Shown here: positions 6,716-13,858 of the stretch, piece by piece
How positions within the stretch are numbered: position 1 is the stretch's first letter
Layout: every line of letters begins with the position of its first letter
DNA from: Pseudobdellovibrionaceae bacterium
Lineage (GTDB): Bacteria > Bdellovibrionota > Bdellovibrionia > Bdellovibrionales > JAMPXM01
NCBI GenBank assembly: GCA_022843085.1
Contig: JALHOI010000023.1
Location: forward strand, 1-15,021
Direction of reading: 5' to 3'
DNA: 15,021 nt
Program-made: the position numbers and the translations under genes
Notes under the pieces: model-generated
Databases searched by the model: none
The model's input: the letters and a program-made list of their open reading frames with translations, nothing else
Told to the model about the DNA's origin: nothing

Positions 6716-7825
6716 ATGGCTGACGATATCAATCAACTTCTCGTGCTCGAACCAAGCTTTGAACGTGAGCTCGAACGAAAACTGCCCGAAATGGTGACGC
6801 TGAATCGAATTGCCAGGTCCCTCGGTGGCCGAGCGCGAATTCGAATTGAAGCGACTGTCGAACGAAAAGGCCGAAAGTTTCCGATTATGTCGGTGGTGAT
6901 GGGTAGTGAAGATCCAGAAGCGCCCACACTTGGTGTATTCGGCGGTGTGCATGGGCTTGAGCGAATCGGGTCTGACGTCGTCATTGCTTGGATGCAGTCA
7001 CTTTCTGAAACGATGGAGTGGGATGAATCTTTGCGCGAAAGACTGAAAAGATCGCGCCTAGTTTTTATGCCGATTGTAAACCCGGTGGGAATTTTCGAAC
7101 TGACACGAAGTAATCCCAACGGCGTTGATCTGATGAGAAACTCGCCGGTTCGCGCCGAGCAACCGCCCGCTTTCATGTTGGGCGGCCAACAGATTAGTAA
7201 CCGACTTCCATGGTTTTCACCCCCAACTGCCAAAACTGAAGATATGGAAATTGAATCTCAGGCCCTTTGCCGGTTGGTCGAGCGCGAGATGTTCCAGTCA
7301 AAATGTGCGCTGACGGTGGACGTTCATTCCGGCTTTGGTTCGGTCGACCGCTTTTGGTTTCCGTGGGCGAAGTCCCAGAATCCGCCTCCACATCTTGAGG
7401 AAATTGCAGCACTGAAAAAGCTTTTCGATCGAAGTTATCCCCATCACTTTTACCAAATTGAACCCCAAGCAAAGAGTTACACGACGCATGGCGATCTTTG
7501 GGACTGGTTGTATGAACGGCACATCGGACGCAATTTCAAAACGGAAGTTGGTTCGGCTGGAACAGCGTCAGGACTCTACGTTCCTTTTACGCTTGAGCTG
7601 GGGAGCTGGATGTGGCTCAAAAAAAATCCGCGTCAGGTTTTTTCTTCACTTGGCGCCTTTAATCCTATTCAGCCTCACCGCTTAAAGCGTATTTTACGGC
7701 GTCACACGACCTTGTTTGATTTTTTACACCGCGCAGTTATGAGTTCTGACCCTTGGGTCGTTCTTGAAGAGTCTGAGCGTTCGCGGTTGAAACGCCGTGC
7801 GATGGAGCTTTGGTACACAAAATGA
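6716..7825 (+). CDS. M14-family zinc carboxypeptidase-like hydrolase
   Basis: The start is ATG at 6716 (369 aa); an in-frame TTG at 6698 has no ribosome site. There is no signal peptide, so it should be cytoplasmic. M14 metal ligands are visible: His79 and Glu82 in GGVHGLERIGS (H-x2-E) and His204 in VDVHSGFG. Glu294 in FTLELGSWMW fits the catalytic glutamate near the C-terminal part of the domain. MPIVNPVG (118-125) and NPNGVDLMRNSP (133-144) are the usual M14 substrate-side segments. Family members cut C-terminal residues from peptides, murein peptides or N-acyl amino acids; which applies here cannot be told. An MpaA-like murein-tripeptide role and a succinylglutamate desuccinylase-like role are both possible. 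The stop overlaps the next gene's start (ATGA), so the two are coupled. The 81 bp after mutM hold only a 10-bp palindrome AATGATCATT (6678-6687). Confidence 0.88.
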   Translation: MADDINQLLVLEPSFERELERKLPEMVTLNRIARSLGGRARIRIEATVERKGRKFPIMSVVMGSEDPEAPTLGVFGGVHGLERIGSDVVIAWMQSLSETMEWDESLRERLKRSRLVFMPIVNPVGIFELTRSNPNGVDLMRNSPVRAEQPPAFMLGGQQISNRLPWFSPPTAKTEDMEIESQALCRLVEREMFQSKCALTVDVHSGFGSVDRFWFPWAKSQNPPPHLEEIAALKKLFDRSYPHHFYQIEPQAKSYTTHGDLWDWLYERHIGRNFKTEVGSAGTASGLYVPFTLELGSWMWLKKNPRQVFSSLGAFNPIQPHRLKRILRRHTTLFDFLHRAVMSSDPWVVLEESERSRLKRRAMELWYTK

Positions 7826-8613
7826 CAACGCAACTTGTTCTTTTTCGAGGCCTCGCACGCGAATCGCGGCATTGGGGTTCTTTCATCGATGACCTAAAAT
7901 CAGCTTACGAATCTCGCGGGCAGAAATTGAGAATTGAAATGCTCGATTTACCGGGCTGCGGTCGTCACTCGGAAATGCGCGCAACGATGACAGTTGATGA
8001 AACCGCTGATTTCATGCGCGAAAAGTTTAAAGAAATTTTGGTGCGAGAAGCGTCTGAGGGATTGCCTCCGGCCGATCACCGACGGCTTATTTCAATCAGT
8101 CTTGGCGGCATGGTCGGCGCAAGTTGGTTGTCGCGGTATCCGACTGACTTTCATTCTGCGATTGTCATGAACTCATCATTCCGTGGAGTCTCGGCTCTCC
8201 ATAAGCGGCTGAGGTGGCGAGAGTGGTGGAGAATTCCAGGTATATTACAGGCCCCGGATTTAAGAACACGAGAGAGTCGGATTCTCGACTGGGTTTCAAA
8301 CCGCCCCGACCGACGCGAGGCCGCACTTGAAGATTGGATTTCAATTCAGAATGCGAGACCTGTTTCAGTTTTCAACTTAGCGATACAGCTCGCAGCTGCG
8401 GCTCGTTTCAAATCGCCTCCGCGGATCGAGACGCCGCTTCTGGTTGTGACGTGCCTCAAGGACCGAATGGTTTCGCATGAGTGTTCACGAGCCATCGCGA
8501 AGTTGTACGATGCCGAGTTGCGGATTCACCCCACGGCGGGTCATGACGTTACGCTTGACGACGGACCCTGGGTTGCGAACATCATTGCGGAATGGAAAGC
8601 TCAAACGCTTTAA
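7822..8613 (+). CDS. alpha/beta-hydrolase
   Basis: The ATG at 7822 overlaps the stop of the M14 gene in ATGA (7822-7825), which argues for translational coupling and against a TTG 12 bp upstream. The product is 263 aa without a signal peptide, so cytoplasmic. The fold is seen from LVLFRGLARESRHWG (oxyanion region), DLPGCGRHS (42-50), the nucleophile elbow SISLGG with Ser93, acid Asp214 in CLKDRMV and His241 in TAGHDVTLDDGPW. The first glycine of the usual GxSxG is Ser91 here. The closest general type is the MhpC/BioH-like hydrolases of many substrates. Placement between a carboxypeptidase-like enzyme and a lipoprotein suggests a joint pathway, but no substrate can be named. Confidence 0.88.
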   Translation: MTTQLVLFRGLARESRHWGSFIDDLKSAYESRGQKLRIEMLDLPGCGRHSEMRATMTVDETADFMREKFKEILVREASEGLPPADHRRLISISLGGMVGASWLSRYPTDFHSAIVMNSSFRGVSALHKRLRWREWWRIPGILQAPDLRTRESRILDWVSNRPDRREAALEDWISIQNARPVSVFNLAIQLAAAARFKSPPRIETPLLVVTCLKDRMVSHECSRAIAKLYDAELRIHPTAGHDVTLDDGPWVANIIAEWKAQTL

Positions 8614-9650
8614 AACTCCTAGCCATCGCGCTCGTTTTTCAAGTCGGTTGCAGTCAGATCACGCAAAGCAATTCTCGAGCTTCCGCGAGATCACAGGATC
8701 GGCCAGAAACTTGGCCAGAAACTTGGCCAGAAACTTGGCCAGAAACTTGGCCAGAAACTCAACTCATGACGGCTGCGCCGCCGCCGCGCGAAGGCTTGTT
8801 CGATGGCAAGACTCTGAAGAGCGCGGCTGTCGATACAATTGTCGATCGCGTTAGCCGGGGCGGAGTCCTCGTCCTCGGCGAGTATCACGGCAATCAAAAA
8901 CACTACCATCATCAGAAGTTGGCGCTCGAGGCACTTTCGAAAACTGGCCGATGCACGCTGAGCGTGGGGCTCGAGTTTCTGGCTTGGAATCATCAAGCCG
9001 CGATCACTAAATTTTTTGACGGCGATATCTCTGAATCTGATTTCCTAAGCCTGACGGACTGGGGTGGAGATCCATTTTCTGATTATCGCGATCAAGCGCT
9101 TTATCCCAAAACAACGGGCGGTCGCTTGCTTGGTGTTAACGCGCTTCGTTCGTTGACCGGTGCCATTTCGAAAAAGGGTCTCTCTGGCCTTACAAGCGAA
9201 GAACTGGCGTTGATGCCTCCTCAGTTTTCAGTTGGTTCTCAAGCCTACCGTGAGCGGTTTGAGATTTTGATGGGCGGCCACGTGCCAGCCTCGGCGGTCG
9301 ATCGATACTTTGCGGCTCAAAGCACGTGGGACGACACGATGGCGTGGCAGGCAGCCGAGTTTCTTGCGACAAATCCGACTCACTGTTTAGTGATCATCGT
9401 CGGCGATTTTCATGCAGCCTGGGGCGGCGGGCTACCAGACCGTCTTCGGGCTCGGGGAATTTCGAATGTCACCGTGATCTCGCAGTTCGAGACGCGGGAT
9501 CTGACCGATGTCGAACTTGCAACTGAGCTCGGGCCTGATGCGAACTACGGATCTCGAGCTGATGCTGTGTGGCTCAGTCTTGCGCCGATTAAATCAACGC
9601 CGCGGCCGTTACTATGGGACTGGATACGATCGCGTTTTGAGTCGATGTAA
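8592..9650 (+). CDS. ChaN-family (DUF399-like, haem-binding uptake) lipoprotein
   Basis: ATG at 8592 lies inside the end of the hydrolase gene (22-bp overlap), indicating an operon. The product is 352 aa. Residues 8-19 are hydrophobic and end in VGC with Cys20, a lipobox, so the protein is membrane-anchored in the envelope. A (PETW)4PET repeat follows at 38-56. The ChaN-like domain runs about 75-330: VLVLGEYHGNQKHYHHQKL (93-110), VGLEFLAWNHQ (125-135), WGGDPFSDY and VNALRSL, and VGDFHAAWGGGLPDRL (270-285). Family members such as Campylobacter ChaN bind haem at the outer membrane, and related domains include erythromycin-esterase-like/TIKI-type folds. Haem binding here is a family-level inference. 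The His-rich segment HGNQKHYHHQ (99-108) is a plausible ligand region. Confidence 0.85.
   Translation: MESSNALKLLAIALVFQVGCSQITQSNSRASARSQDRPETWPETWPETWPETWPETQLMTAAPPPREGLFDGKTLKSAAVDTIVDRVSRGGVLVLGEYHGNQKHYHHQKLALEALSKTGRCTLSVGLEFLAWNHQAAITKFFDGDISESDFLSLTDWGGDPFSDYRDQALYPKTTGGRLLGVNALRSLTGAISKKGLSGLTSEELALMPPQFSVGSQAYRERFEILMGGHVPASAVDRYFAAQSTWDDTMAWQAAEFLATNPTHCLVIIVGDFHAAWGGGLPDRLRARGISNVTVISQFETRDLTDVELATELGPDANYGSRADAVWLSLAPIKSTPRPLLWDWIRSRFESM
8701..8760 (+). repeat. 12-bp tandem repeat (5 units) encoding PETW
   Basis: GGCCAGAAACTT occurs four times without error (8701-8748), followed by a fifth unit that differs only in the last base. The unit length is a multiple of three, so copy changes keep the frame. 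It encodes Pro-Glu-Thr-Trp, 18 residues after the lipidated cysteine of the ChaN-like lipoprotein, and so forms its tether. Confidence 0.95.
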
Positions 9651-9704
9651 GTTTTTCCCTGAGTGCGGCGGGCTTGGAAATGGGATTCGCGCCTTAACTG
9701 CCGT

Positions 9705-9727
9705 AAAACGTCACCCGGGGACTTTTT
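9705..9727 (+). terminator. weak terminator-like hairpin after the ChaN-like gene
   Basis: AAAA-c-GTC (9705-9712) can pair with GAC-TTTT (9720-9726) around a 7-nt loop ACCCGGG, with one bulged base and a run of five T. The stem is short, so termination would be partial. The 222-bp gap 9651-9872 otherwise holds only a poor promoter-like pair, TTGCTT (9780-9785) and TACGTT (9803-9808) with a 17-bp spacer. Confidence 0.35.
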
Positions 9728-9872
9728 GATGCTTCGATTGAGGGTCGAAACTCTGATCTCGCGACTGAAATACGCCGCATTGCTTACGCGAGGGGCGTCG
9801 GCTACGTTTTAAGCCAAAGATTTGAGCCTCGGGTTTGCACCCTTGGCAACCGCGACACCTGGAGGGGCACGC

Positions 9873-11471
9873 GTGGTGGTGATAACCAAAACGATGCAGA
9901 CGAAAATCATGCGTCAGCTGCGGCTAGACCGCGAGCGAAACGTCAGCTCGTGCCTGTGGCTCGTCGTGGTTTTAATGTTGTTTGTAGCGCCTGCGTTGGC
10001 TCAGCAACCGTTGCCGCAAACCACGTCGAAGGTGGCGAACAAACCCGAGACCAAGTCTGCGACTTCAAGCCTGAAGCAGCCTGAAGCTTCAGGCTCGGTT
10101 CGAAAAACTTCAGTCGATGAACTTTCATTCTTCATGAAATTTGAGAGTTTCTTGAATCGTGAGAAGCCTCCAGCCGGTGTGCCCGATAATTCGCAGATCG
10201 GAGCTCACTTCAGAACCGAGACCGAAGGTGGATTTCTTCACGGAACACTTGAACTCGGCGGAAGTTTTGCGACGGGTGTCGAAAACTACTCGAATGTTTA
10301 CGCGCCAGAGGCCTTTTTGGAACTTCAGACAGCGGAGTTCGCGAAAGCCGAGCTCGATGGAGATCTTCGTGCGCGCCTCTCGCTGGGGCGTCGTCTTGAG
10401 ACCTGGAGCACGCTTGATCGCACGTGGGATCTTGGGCTGTGGGAGCCACTCAATCGGTTTGATGCTCTGCGCCCAGTCGATCAAGGTTTAACCGGCGCAT
10501 TCGTTGAAGCTGGAACAGGCAAAACAAAACTGATCGTCTTTTTGTCTCCGCTTTTCATTCCCGAGCAGGGCGGTTCATTTACGCTTCAAAATGGAAAATT
10601 TCGAACGTCGAATCCTTGGTTTGTTGAGCCGACCGATCGCCTAATTCTTTTCTCTGCAACGACTCAAGTTCAATATGATTTGCAAACGCCATCAACGGGC
10701 TCGGTCATTTCACACGCGTCGAGCGGTGCCCTGCTTCGCTACGGAAATTTTGGCGATGGCTTTCATTTGCAAACAAGTTATGCTGTGAAGCCTCGCAATC
10801 AGCTGGCGACGCCCTTCGAGGGCTCGCTGAAGCTGACAGATACGACAAGCTTTGCGGCTGTCGCGATCGAGCCAAAGGTCATCTATCATCAGATCGCGGG
10901 CGCAGAAATCGGTTACGGCGTGGTGACAGCTGACGGCGAGCGACGCTTGTCGTTTGGCCTGTCGGCTTTGATGGATATTCCCATCAACGAAAATCCCGGC
11001 GTAAATCTGACGTATCAGGAACTTGAGCGGCTGTTGTTGTTAAGCCCCCGAGTTTCGACCAGCTTTGAGGTCGGTCGCACCAGCGGACTTGAGCTTTCGG
11101 TCAGTTACCTGGCATCGCAGGGGGGCGGATCAACGCTTCGCGGACCGTTAGCCAGCGAAAAAGCGATCTTCGGAACTCGCGTACCATTTCGAGAGGCCGT
11201 CGCTCTCGACGGTCGCTTGTCTATTGGTAAAGGCAACCGCACGACGATTTCTCTTGGCGGCCGATGGCTCGAAGAGCTTGCCGAAAACGGTTCACTTTTA
11301 AGCGCCGACGCAAGCGTGGATTTTTCGATGAACGGCAACACCCAGGACTGGCGTTTGTCGCTGATGGGTGACGTGCTGGGTAGCCGTCTTCCTCCGAATG
11401 AGAACGTGGGCTACGTTTCGCGTTATCGTGGGAATGATCGCTGGATGTCTCAAATTCGTTTTGTTTTTTAG
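9873..11471 (+). CDS. predicted outer-membrane beta-barrel protein, family not recognised
   Basis: I chose the GTG at 9873 because GGAGG (9861-9865) lies 7 nt upstream; it gives 532 aa. ATG codons at 9894 and 9909 would shorten the signal peptide n-region and are alternatives. Residues 24-43 form a signal peptide (CLWLVVVLMLFVAPALA, cleavage ALA-QQ), followed by a Ser/Thr/Gln-rich linker to about 78. From about 100 onward the sequence alternates polar and hydrophobic residues in strand-like runs with short turns (GALLRYGNFGDGFHLQTSYAV, LELSVSYLAS, RTTISLGGRWLEEL, DWRLSLMGDV) and closes with QIRFVF, a terminal Phe typical of BAM-inserted barrels. The function cannot be assigned and no known transporter or porin motif was seen. 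It may be a separate unit from the upstream operon because of the 222-bp gap. Confidence 0.8.
   Translation: MVVITKTMQTKIMRQLRLDRERNVSSCLWLVVVLMLFVAPALAQQPLPQTTSKVANKPETKSATSSLKQPEASGSVRKTSVDELSFFMKFESFLNREKPPAGVPDNSQIGAHFRTETEGGFLHGTLELGGSFATGVENYSNVYAPEAFLELQTAEFAKAELDGDLRARLSLGRRLETWSTLDRTWDLGLWEPLNRFDALRPVDQGLTGAFVEAGTGKTKLIVFLSPLFIPEQGGSFTLQNGKFRTSNPWFVEPTDRLILFSATTQVQYDLQTPSTGSVISHASSGALLRYGNFGDGFHLQTSYAVKPRNQLATPFEGSLKLTDTTSFAAVAIEPKVIYHQIAGAEIGYGVVTADGERRLSFGLSALMDIPINENPGVNLTYQELERLLLLSPRVSTSFEVGRTSGLELSVSYLASQGGGSTLRGPLASEKAIFGTRVPFREAVALDGRLSIGKGNRTTISLGGRWLEELAENGSLLSADASVDFSMNGNTQDWRLSLMGDVLGSRLPPNENVGYVSRYRGNDRWMSQIRFVF
10068..10095 (+). repeat. 10-bp tandem repeat leading into an 18-bp perfect palindrome
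   Basis: AGCCTGAAGC is repeated exactly at 10068-10077 and 10078-10087. The second copy begins a perfect palindrome, AGCCTGAAGCTTCAGGCT (10078-10095). It lies in the coding sequence for the low-complexity linker after the signal peptide. As the unit is 10 bp, the two copies are read in different frames (SLK, then PEA). Confidence 0.85.
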
Positions 11472-11489
11472 GTGGAGGGAATCGTGGCA

Positions 11490-11665
11490 GGCGGCTTCGC
11501 GTTTTTCGCGACACGGCCCTCCTGGCCTCGCTCCATCGGCTCGACCCTTCCGGGGTCTCGCGTGGCGCTTGCGCGTGATTTCACTGCCGCCTACGGCGCC
11601 TGTTCGCAAGCTCACAGAGGCATTGAAATCTCCGATCGAGAGGTCGCGAAAAACGCGAAGCCGCC
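11490..11665. repeat. 176-bp structured element with perfect 23-bp terminal inverted repeats
   Basis: The sequence 11490-11512 (beginning GGCGGCTTCGCG, with TTTTT in its middle) is the exact reverse complement of 11643-11665. Smaller hairpins lie between the arms: GACCC-ttccg-GGGTC around 11543-11557, GCCG-ccta-CGGC around 11587-11598, and an imperfect pairing of GTGATTTCACTG with CATTGAAATCTC. The whole could fold into one long branched hairpin. It lies between two convergent genes with no transposase. No flanking target-site duplication was seen. It may be a REP/BIME-like repeat, a MITE-like element, a structured RNA, or a large two-way transcription stop. Confidence 0.8.
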
Positions 11666-11712
11666 CGCTCCCCACCGTCCGCTAAAAATCTCATTTCGGG
11701 AATAGGGCAGGT

Positions 11713-11739
11713 CGGGGCAGACGCTGCGCCTCTGCCCCG
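11713..11739. terminator. 9-bp-stem hairpin between convergent genes
   Basis: CGGGGCAGA (11713-11721) pairs perfectly with TCTGCCCCG (11731-11739) around a 9-nt loop. It begins 4 bp beyond the stop codon of the leftward oligopeptidase gene and lies 241 bp after the stop of the rightward barrel gene. No T-tract follows on either strand, so it would be a non-classical stop or an mRNA 3'-end protector. Confidence 0.5.
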
Positions 11740-11743
11740 CTGC

Positions 11744-13825
11744 TTAGTTATTTCGGATTTCGTTTTCGGCTAGTTTTATTAGGAAGGCCCATTGGCAGGC
11801 GGTTTCCTTGAGTGGGGCGAAGCGACCTGAGGCGCCTGAGTGGCCAGCTTCCATGTCGATTCTAAATAGGATGGGTTGGTTTGACGTCGAGACGTCGCGT
11901 AGTTTGGCGACGTACTTTGCGGGCTCCCAGTATTGGACTTGTGAGTCGTGATAACCCGTCATGACGAGCATAGCCGGGTAGGGGTTTGCCTTTAGGTTAT
12001 CGTAGGGTGAGTAGGACTTGATGTAGTCGTACGCATTTTTTTCGTTTGGGTTGCCCCACTGTTCGTATTCGGCTGTGGTGAGTGGAATATCCGCGTCGAG
12101 CATTGTTGTTACAACGTCGACGAACGGTACGACTGAGACGATGCCGCGATAGAGATCAGGCCGAAGATTTGCGACGGCTCCCATCAGCAGTCCGCCCGCG
12201 CTTCCCCCTGAGGCAAAAATAGTTTTTCGGTCTGCGAAGCCTTCTTTGATTAGAAATTCGGTGGCCGCGATGAAATCTGAAAACGAGTTCTTTTTCTGCC
12301 CCATACGACCGCTCTCGTACCACGAGCGACCCATTTCAGAGCCCCCACGCACGTGCGCGATCGCGTACACGAAGCCTCGGTCGAGCAGCGAAAACAGGCT
12401 AATTCGAAAGTTCGGATCAACACTGATGCCGTAAGATCCGTACCCATAGACGAGAGTCGGATTTCCAGAGGGCTTTTTAAGATCCTTTCGAAACACAATT
12501 GAAATTGGAATCTTCACGCCGTCGGCGGCTTCAGCCCATACACGTTCAGTTGTGTACTTGGAGGCGTCGTAAGTTGGGACTTCGTTCATTTTTACAAGCT
12601 TGAGGTCGCCGTTCGAAAGGGCGAGATCATAAGCACTGTTCGGTCGCACCATCGACTGGTAGTTCAAGCGCGCATACGGGATGTCGTATTCATGGTTCGG
12701 CCCGAGACCAACGACGTAGCTCGCATCGGGAAATCTAACGAACGAGGTGTCACGAGTTCTACGGTCGATCACTTCGATTTGCGTTAGACCATTCGATCTT
12801 TCACTTAAGACAAAGTGGCTTTTTAAAAGCAAAAGGTCTGAAATGAAGATGTCGCTTCGGTGCGGAACAACGTCGATCCAAGTTTCTTTTTTGCAGGCCT
12901 CTTTTGCGCCATTTGGTTCGACGGCTTTCATGAGTCGAAAGTTTTCGGCCTTCCAATTCGTGAGAACGTAAAACCCATCGTCACCGTGATCGAGAGAGTA
13001 TTCGTGTTTTGGTTCGCGTTCATGAAACAGCTGCATTTTTTCAAGTGGAGTCGCGGCCGGAATATAGTGAACCTCCGACGAGTCGAAGCTTGCCGACGTC
13101 ACGAATACGAATTGGTCATTCTGCGATTTTGAAACATAGACAGAAAAAATCTCATCGCGCTCGAAAAATATCTCAGTCGACGTCGCGCTCTCGATATCGT
13201 ACCGAAACACTTTTTCAGCTCGAAGCGTCTCGGGATTTTGAAGCGTATAAAAAAGGTGTCGCCCGTCTTCGGCCCAAACAACGTTGCCCGTTGTTTTGTA
13301 AATGACATTGGAAAGCACAGCGCCGGATTTTAAATCTTTAAAATGGAGGTCATAAAAACGGCGCCCGACGAGGTCTACGCCGTAGACAATCATTTGATGA
13401 TCCGGCGAGGGAAGTACCCCCGACACTGATGTGTAGGTTGAACCCTTTGCGATCTCGTTGACGTCGAGTATGACTTCTTCGCGAGAATCCGGCGAGTCGG
13501 GCCGCCGCCGGTATGTTGGATATTCGAATCCCTCGGCGAACTGTGTAAAGTAGAAGTACGGTCCGTTTTTTGATGGCGCTGACGAGTCGTCTTTTTTGAC
13601 CCGCGCTTTGATTTCTTCGAACAGGGTTTCTTGAAGTGGCTTCCACGATTCAGTCATCGCTTCGTAGTATTTTGTTTCAGAAGCCAAGTGCTCAAGCACC
13701 GCGGCCGAATCTCGCTGCTTCATCCAAAAGTAAGAATCATGGCGGATATCGCCATGAATTTCCATACTGTGGGTAATCTGATTTACGTGCGGAGGATTAA
13801 CATTTTTCGGGAACGACGTGCTCAT
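11744..13825 (-). CDS. ptrB: oligopeptidase B (protease II, S9A prolyl oligopeptidase family)
   Basis: 693 aa from the ATG at 13825, close to the E. coli protease II length. The N-terminal part (about 20-70, HGDIRHDSYFWM) and a beta-propeller (about 80-425) precede the alpha/beta-hydrolase domain (about 425-690). The triad is Ser542 in GGSAGG, Asp627 in YHDSQVQYWEPAK and His662 in EAGHSGASGRF. VYGYGSYG (459-466) and HVRGGSEMGRSWYE (491-504) are classic. The enzyme cuts short peptides after Arg/Lys in the cytoplasm. Glu586 and Glu588 (LTTAEYEQWGNP) match the acidic pair that selects a basic P1 residue. Asp470 matches the P2-site Asp, but its partner two residues on is Asn472. No signal peptide is visible. 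The gene follows an S8 protease by 33 bp. There is no ribosome site before the ATG, only a hairpin that abuts it. Confidence 0.94.
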   Translation of the reverse strand: MSTSFPKNVNPPHVNQITHSMEIHGDIRHDSYFWMKQRDSAAVLEHLASETKYYEAMTESWKPLQETLFEEIKARVKKDDSSAPSKNGPYFYFTQFAEGFEYPTYRRRPDSPDSREEVILDVNEIAKGSTYTSVSGVLPSPDHQMIVYGVDLVGRRFYDLHFKDLKSGAVLSNVIYKTTGNVVWAEDGRHLFYTLQNPETLRAEKVFRYDIESATSTEIFFERDEIFSVYVSKSQNDQFVFVTSASFDSSEVHYIPAATPLEKMQLFHEREPKHEYSLDHGDDGFYVLTNWKAENFRLMKAVEPNGAKEACKKETWIDVVPHRSDIFISDLLLLKSHFVLSERSNGLTQIEVIDRRTRDTSFVRFPDASYVVGLGPNHEYDIPYARLNYQSMVRPNSAYDLALSNGDLKLVKMNEVPTYDASKYTTERVWAEAADGVKIPISIVFRKDLKKPSGNPTLVYGYGSYGISVDPNFRISLFSLLDRGFVYAIAHVRGGSEMGRSWYESGRMGQKKNSFSDFIAATEFLIKEGFADRKTIFASGGSAGGLLMGAVANLRPDLYRGIVSVVPFVDVVTTMLDADIPLTTAEYEQWGNPNEKNAYDYIKSYSPYDNLKANPYPAMLVMTGYHDSQVQYWEPAKYVAKLRDVSTSNQPILFRIDMEAGHSGASGRFAPLKETACQWAFLIKLAENEIRNN

Positions 13826-13851
13826 AGGCGCAATCGTGGCACGTGCGCCTA
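13825..13851 (-). promoter_or_regulatory. hairpin abutting the oligopeptidase B start codon
   Basis: TAGGCGCA (13825-13832) pairs with TGCGCCTA (13844-13851) around an 11-nt loop. The pairing includes the A of the start codon and occupies the place where a ribosome site would be. It fills most of the 33-bp gap between the S8 and S9 genes. It may restrain translation of the second gene or be an operator; neither is shown. Confidence 0.45.
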
Positions 13852-13858
13852 AGACTTG

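Noticed and set aside
6733..7233. Leftward 166-codon ORF opposite the M14 gene
   Set aside because: Antisense shadow; the rightward frame carries all zinc ligands and the catalytic Glu.
8701..8760. Possible CRISPR array
   Set aside because: The 12-bp units are directly adjacent with no spacers and lie in frame inside a gene.
8477..8854. Rightward ORF with an LARN repeat overlapping the hydrolase and ChaN-like genes
   Set aside because: It is the same 12-bp repeat read in another frame. The ChaN-like frame has a lipobox and family motifs; this one has none.
9822..9872. TTG start for the barrel protein
   Set aside because: No ribosome site precedes it and it would put 41 residues before the signal-peptide core; the GTG at 9873 has GGAGG at 7 nt.
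11490..11665. Insertion sequence
   Set aside because: The inverted ends look IS-like, but the 130-bp interior cannot encode a transposase and no target-site duplication flanks it. A non-autonomous element remains possible.
11472..11705. Small rightward ORF (77 codons) and a leftward one over the inverted-repeat element
   Set aside because: Both arise from GC-rich, stop-poor palindromic sequence; no credible start context or domain is seen, and the inverted repeat explains the region better.
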